Origin: an uncultured Bacteroidales bacterium
Lineage (GTDB): Bacteria; Bacteroidota; Bacteroidia; Bacteroidales; UBA932
Length of the DNA stretch: 7,990 nucleotides
Assembly: GCA_946545765.1 (NCBI GenBank)
Contig: CAMNNS010000066.1
Location: forward strand, 1-7,990
Direction of reading: 5' to 3'
Of the stretch, positions 6,173 through 7,990 are shown piece by piece. Made by a program: the position numbers and the translations under genes. How positions within the stretch are numbered: the first letter of the stretch is position 1; each line of letters opens with the position of its first letter. The notes beneath the pieces were generated by a model. The model was given only the letters and a program-made list of their open reading frames with translations. It was not told the DNA's origin and did no database searches.

Positions 6173-6201
6173 GGGGAGCCCTGCGATAGATGGGGTTCTT
6201 C
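6173..6201 (+). other. Hairpin in the probable greA leader
   Basis: GGGGAGCCC (6173-6181) can pair with GGGTTCTTC (6193-6201) to form nine base pairs, three of them GU, around an 11-base loop; a TTTAATTTT tract follows. An alternative six-pair hairpin, GTAGGG-gag-CCCTGC (6170-6184), uses the same bases and would exclude the first. The GU pairs form only in plus-strand RNA, which fits a greA leader. It could be a weak terminator/attenuator or a translation-affecting structure. It is unlike any riboswitch I recognise. Confidence 0.4.
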
Positions 6202-6233
6202 TTTAATTTTATGTACTTTTTAAAATAGATATT

Positions 6234-6707
6234 ATGCCTAAAGGACAATATGTTACAGCAGAGCATTTGGAAAAATTGAGAGAAGAATTGAATCACTTGA
6301 TTACGGTGGAGAGACCTGCAGCATCTAAAGCTATAGCAGAGGCACGAGAGAAAGGTGATCTTTCTGAAAATGCGGAGTATGATGCCGCACGTGAAGCCCA
6401 AGGTTTATTAGAACTTAAAATTTCTAAGCTTCAAGACCTTATCGCGAATGCAAAAATTATAGATGAGAGTAAAATTAGTACAGATAAGGTTGGTATGTTA
6501 AGTAAAGTTACTGTTAAAAACCTTAAAACAGGGGCAAAAATGGTATTTACTATAGTTGGCGAGAGTGAGGCTAATCTTGCTGAGGGTAAACTTGCCTCTT
6601 CTACCCCTATAGGCGAGGCACTTATTGGGCATAAAAAGGGAGAGAAAGTAGATGTAAATGCTCCTGCAGGAATGATGCAATTTCTTATAGAAGATATAGC
6701 AATATAG
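6234..6707 (+). CDS. greA: Transcription elongation factor GreA
   Basis: GreA inserts its coiled coil into the secondary channel of RNA polymerase and stimulates cleavage of backtracked transcripts, releasing stalled complexes. The N-terminal antiparallel coiled coil covers about residues 8-76, and its tip carries the acidic motif GDLSENAEYDAA at 41-52, whose Asp42 and Glu45 positions are those that position the catalytic magnesium. The C-terminal FKBP-like domain (about 80-157) contains STPIGEALIGHKKGEKVDV at 123-141, the conserved SPxGxALxGxxxGD block. The 157-residue length is normal. The start at 6234 gives the usual short lead into VTAEHLEKLREEL. The gene ends with TAG, and the HIT-family gene follows after 51 bases; as far as I recall, greA next to a HIT gene is a common pairing in Bacteroidota. 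Confidence 0.97.
   Translation: MPKGQYVTAEHLEKLREELNHLITVERPAASKAIAEAREKGDLSENAEYDAAREAQGLLELKISKLQDLIANAKIIDESKISTDKVGMLSKVTVKNLKTGAKMVFTIVGESEANLAEGKLASSTPIGEALIGHKKGEKVDVNAPAGMMQFLIEDIAI
6440..6447. repeat. TATCGCGA, partial palindrome copy (inside greA)
   Basis: This eight-base partial copy within greA encodes part of L69-I70-A71-N72, using ATC and GCG codons. The flank TTATCGCGA matches the other copies on the left side, but the right arm reads ATG instead of TA. Confidence 0.45.
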
Positions 6708-6726
6708 TCCTTTTATTCAGCAATTT

Positions 6727-6736
6727 TATCGCGATA
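6727..6736. repeat. TATCGCGATA palindrome, copy 3 (between greA and the HIT gene)
   Basis: This perfect copy lies in the 51-base gap between greA and the HIT-family gene, 22 bases before the HIT start codon. Its position would suit a regulatory site or an RNA-level element, but the copy inside engB does not fit a simple operator. Confidence 0.6.
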
Positions 6737-6758
6737 CAAACATTAAATAATAGAATAT

Positions 6759-7154
6759 ATGGCATCAATTTTTACTAAGATTATAAACGGTGAAATACCT
6801 TGCTACAAAGTGTCGGAAGATGAGAATTATTTTGCATTCTTAGATATAAATCCTGTTTCAAAAGGTCATGTGCTTGTTATACCTAAAATAGAAGATGACT
6901 ATATATTTAATTATGAACCAGAGTATTATGCTGGTTTATGGAAATTTGCACAAAAAATAGCAATTGCCCAGAAAAAAGCAATTAGTTGTAAAAGAATAGG
7001 GGTGGCTGTTATAGGATTAGAGGTACCTCATGCTCATATCCATTTAGTCCCACTACATAAAGAGGGCGATTTAGATTTTTCTGCATCAAATAAAATGACA
7101 CTTCCTAAAGAAGAGATGGAGGAAATTGCGAGGGTTATAAGGGAACAACTATAA
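6759..7154 (+). CDS. HIT-family nucleotide-binding hydrolase (Hint-like)
   Basis: This is a histidine-triad protein of 131 residues. It has the family opening SIFTKIINGEIPCYKVSED at residues 3-21, the strand pair around FAFLDINPVSKGHVLVIPK (25-43), and the catalytic triad HAHIHLV at 91-97 (H91, H93, H95), where the middle histidine of HxHxH forms the nucleotidylated intermediate in relatives. Such proteins hydrolyse purine nucleoside phosphoramidates or adenylated compounds; the physiological substrate is usually unknown. It lies 51 bases after greA and 30 bases before a lipoprotein gene, all plus strand. It is probably co-transcribed with greA, although a TATCGCGATA palindrome occupies the gap. 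The ATG at 6759 gives the canonical N-terminus. The exact subfamily (Hint versus another HIT branch) cannot be settled from sequence reading alone. Confidence 0.94.
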   Translation: MASIFTKIINGEIPCYKVSEDENYFAFLDINPVSKGHVLVIPKIEDDYIFNYEPEYYAGLWKFAQKIAIAQKKAISCKRIGVAVIGLEVPHAHIHLVPLHKEGDLDFSASNKMTLPKEEMEEIARVIREQL

Positions 7155-7184
7155 CTAATGTGGAGATAAATATTTATACACTAT

Positions 7185-7990
7185 ATGAAAAGAGATTTTT
7201 TTAAAATATTTATATCTATAATCATTCTAACCCTATTTGTAAATTGTACAAATAAAGGTGGGGCTAAATTTAGATTAGAAATAGATGGAGCTTCAAAGAA
7301 ACAGGTGGTTTTGAGTTTTTTAGATGTTAATAAACTTGTTACCATTGATACTCTAAAGACAAATAAATTGGGTGTTGTATCTAAAAATGTAGAGTTGCCA
7401 GACAATTCTCCAAATTTCTATTATATATCCTACAACGGAAAGAACATTGCTACCTTGCTTTTGTCTCCTGGAGATAATTTAGAAATTAAAGTAGATACTT
7501 TAGGGGAGAATATTACAGTTAATGGTTCTAAAGAGTGTGAACTATATTTGCAAATAGATAAAGATTTTAAAAAGTCTCAGAAAGAGTTTGATTCTTTGGT
7601 TACTAAATTGTTGGAATACCAAGATTTAGGCGATAAAGTAAATCAAGAAAATATCTCCTACGAATTGGGTAGATTTTATGTGAGAGAGAAAAGAGAAGCA
7701 TTAAAAAATATCGTCTCTAATCCTTATTCTTTTACAAATGTGGTGTTACTATATAGGCAATTTAGTGATAACCTACCATTATTCTCCGCTTTAACTGATG
7801 GTGTTTATTTTCTTAAAGTAGCTGATTCTCTGAAAACTTTATATCCTAACTCTTTATTTGTTAAAGCATTAGAAAAAGAGGCAAATAATCTGACAAAGAC
7901 AATGCAGATGAATGAGAGGCTTAAAAATCTTTCTGAGATTCCTTTCCCAGAAATTTCTTTACCCGATATAAAAGCTAATAAACAATCTCT
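7185..7990 (+). CDS. TlpA/thioredoxin-like lipoprotein with DUF4369-like N-terminal domain, cut by window edge
   Basis: This frame stays open for 268 codons to the right edge. The N-terminus has a short basic start (MKRDFFK), a hydrophobic helix (about 8-20), and a lipobox-like LFVNC ending in Cys21, so the mature protein is probably a lipoprotein on the periplasmic side of the inner or outer membrane. Residues about 27-115 form a beta-rich domain with LLLSPGDNLEIKVD (91-104) and ITVNGS (110-115), resembling DUF4369. A helical linker follows (about 118-250). Near the end, PFPEISLPDIKANKQS (253-268) looks like the first strand of a TlpA/AhpC-TSA thioredoxin fold, so the CxxC active site should lie just outside the window. 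Members are thought to act in periplasmic thiol-disulfide exchange; the substrate is unknown. The start is 30 bases after the HIT gene. The sequence call is firm for lipoprotein, less so for redox activity. Confidence 0.8.
   Translation, partial: MKRDFFKIFISIIILTLFVNCTNKGGAKFRLEIDGASKKQVVLSFLDVNKLVTIDTLKTNKLGVVSKNVELPDNSPNFYYISYNGKNIATLLLSPGDNLEIKVDTLGENITVNGSKECELYLQIDKDFKKSQKEFDSLVTKLLEYQDLGDKVNQENISYELGRFYVREKREALKNIVSNPYSFTNVVLLYRQFSDNLPLFSALTDGVYFLKVADSLKTLYPNSLFVKALEKEANNLTKTMQMNERLKNLSEIPFPEISLPDIKANKQS

Larger units (their letters stand above)
5924..6233. other. 310-base AT-rich intergenic region between ribF and greA
   Basis: This is the longest stretch without a recognised gene. 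From left to right it holds a perfect 12-base AT palindrome ATTTTATAAAAT at 5947-5958, the TATCGCGATA palindrome at 5962-5971, a closed 39-codon minus-strand ORF (5961-6080), overlapping minus and plus strand promoter candidates (6111-6156), and a hairpin-forming GC-richer segment at 6172-6201 just before greA. I see no GC-rich hairpin with a T tract that would be a convincing intrinsic terminator for ribF. Confidence 0.7.

Noticed and set aside
6191..6201. GGGGTTCTTC as a possible tRNA T-arm remnant
   Set aside because: There is no matching acceptor, anticodon stem or CCA context; the segment is better explained as one arm of the leader hairpin.
6120..6401. Minus-strand 93-codon ORF
   Set aside because: It runs antisense through the greA leader and the conserved GreA acidic-tip region; its arginine- and cysteine-rich translation looks like a shadow of GreA codons.
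6498..6680. Minus-strand 60-codon ORF
   Set aside because: It is antisense to the greA C-terminal domain and shows no domain.
7181..7405. Minus-strand 74-codon ORF
   Set aside because: It is antisense to the lipoprotein signal peptide and N-terminal domain, which are clearly the coding strand.
1..7990. CRISPR array, prophage, transposon or defence island
   Set aside because: There are no regularly spaced repeats, transposase, integrase, terminal inverted repeats or atypical gene content; all large frames are core housekeeping genes.

Overview
The window is a gene-dense, strongly AT-rich piece of a bacterial chromosome. I assign it to the Bacteroidota, probably the order Bacteroidales. The reasons are the protein styles (a Prs with a divergent PRPP-region sequence, a small GKFP...NK.LRKRG membrane protein, a DUF4369/TlpA-type lipoprotein at the right edge), the general lack of Shine-Dalgarno sites, and several matches to the Bacteroidota -7 promoter element TAnnTTTG. 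TAA, TAG and TGA all act as stops, so the standard bacterial code applies. I see no rRNA, tRNA, CRISPR array, IS element or phage gene. Most of the window is core housekeeping.

Left half (1-3340, minus strand): a compact run transcribed leftward in the order engB (YsxC GTPase), prs (PRPP synthetase), nadE (stand-alone NAD synthetase), a 90-residue membrane-anchored protein with a C-terminal cysteine cluster, and the first 192 codons of der (EngA GTPase), which leaves the window in its second P-loop. Gaps are 11 to 37 bases, so this looks like one operon. It combines two ribosome-assembly GTPases with PRPP and NAD supply.

Centre (3341-5923, plus strand): starting divergently from engB is xseA-xseB (both subunits of exodeoxyribonuclease VII, overlapping by 11 bases), followed 11 bases later by ribF (bifunctional riboflavin kinase/FAD synthetase). 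FAD and NAD cofactor synthesis thus lie on either side of the divergence point.

5924-6233 is the only sizeable non-annotated stretch. It holds a closed 39-residue minus-strand ORF for a hydrophobic, basic-tailed peptide with a TatA-like beginning, a pair of overlapping divergent promoter candidates, and a GU-containing hairpin in the probable greA leader.

Right part (6234-7990, plus strand): greA (transcript cleavage factor), a HIT-family nucleotide hydrolase, and the first 268 codons of a lipoprotein that enters a TlpA/thioredoxin-like domain just as the window ends.

The most unexpected DNA-level signal is the palindrome TATCGCGATA. It occurs perfectly three times (3134, 5962, 6727), plus one partial copy (6440). 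By eye, these are the only CGCG sites in the window.
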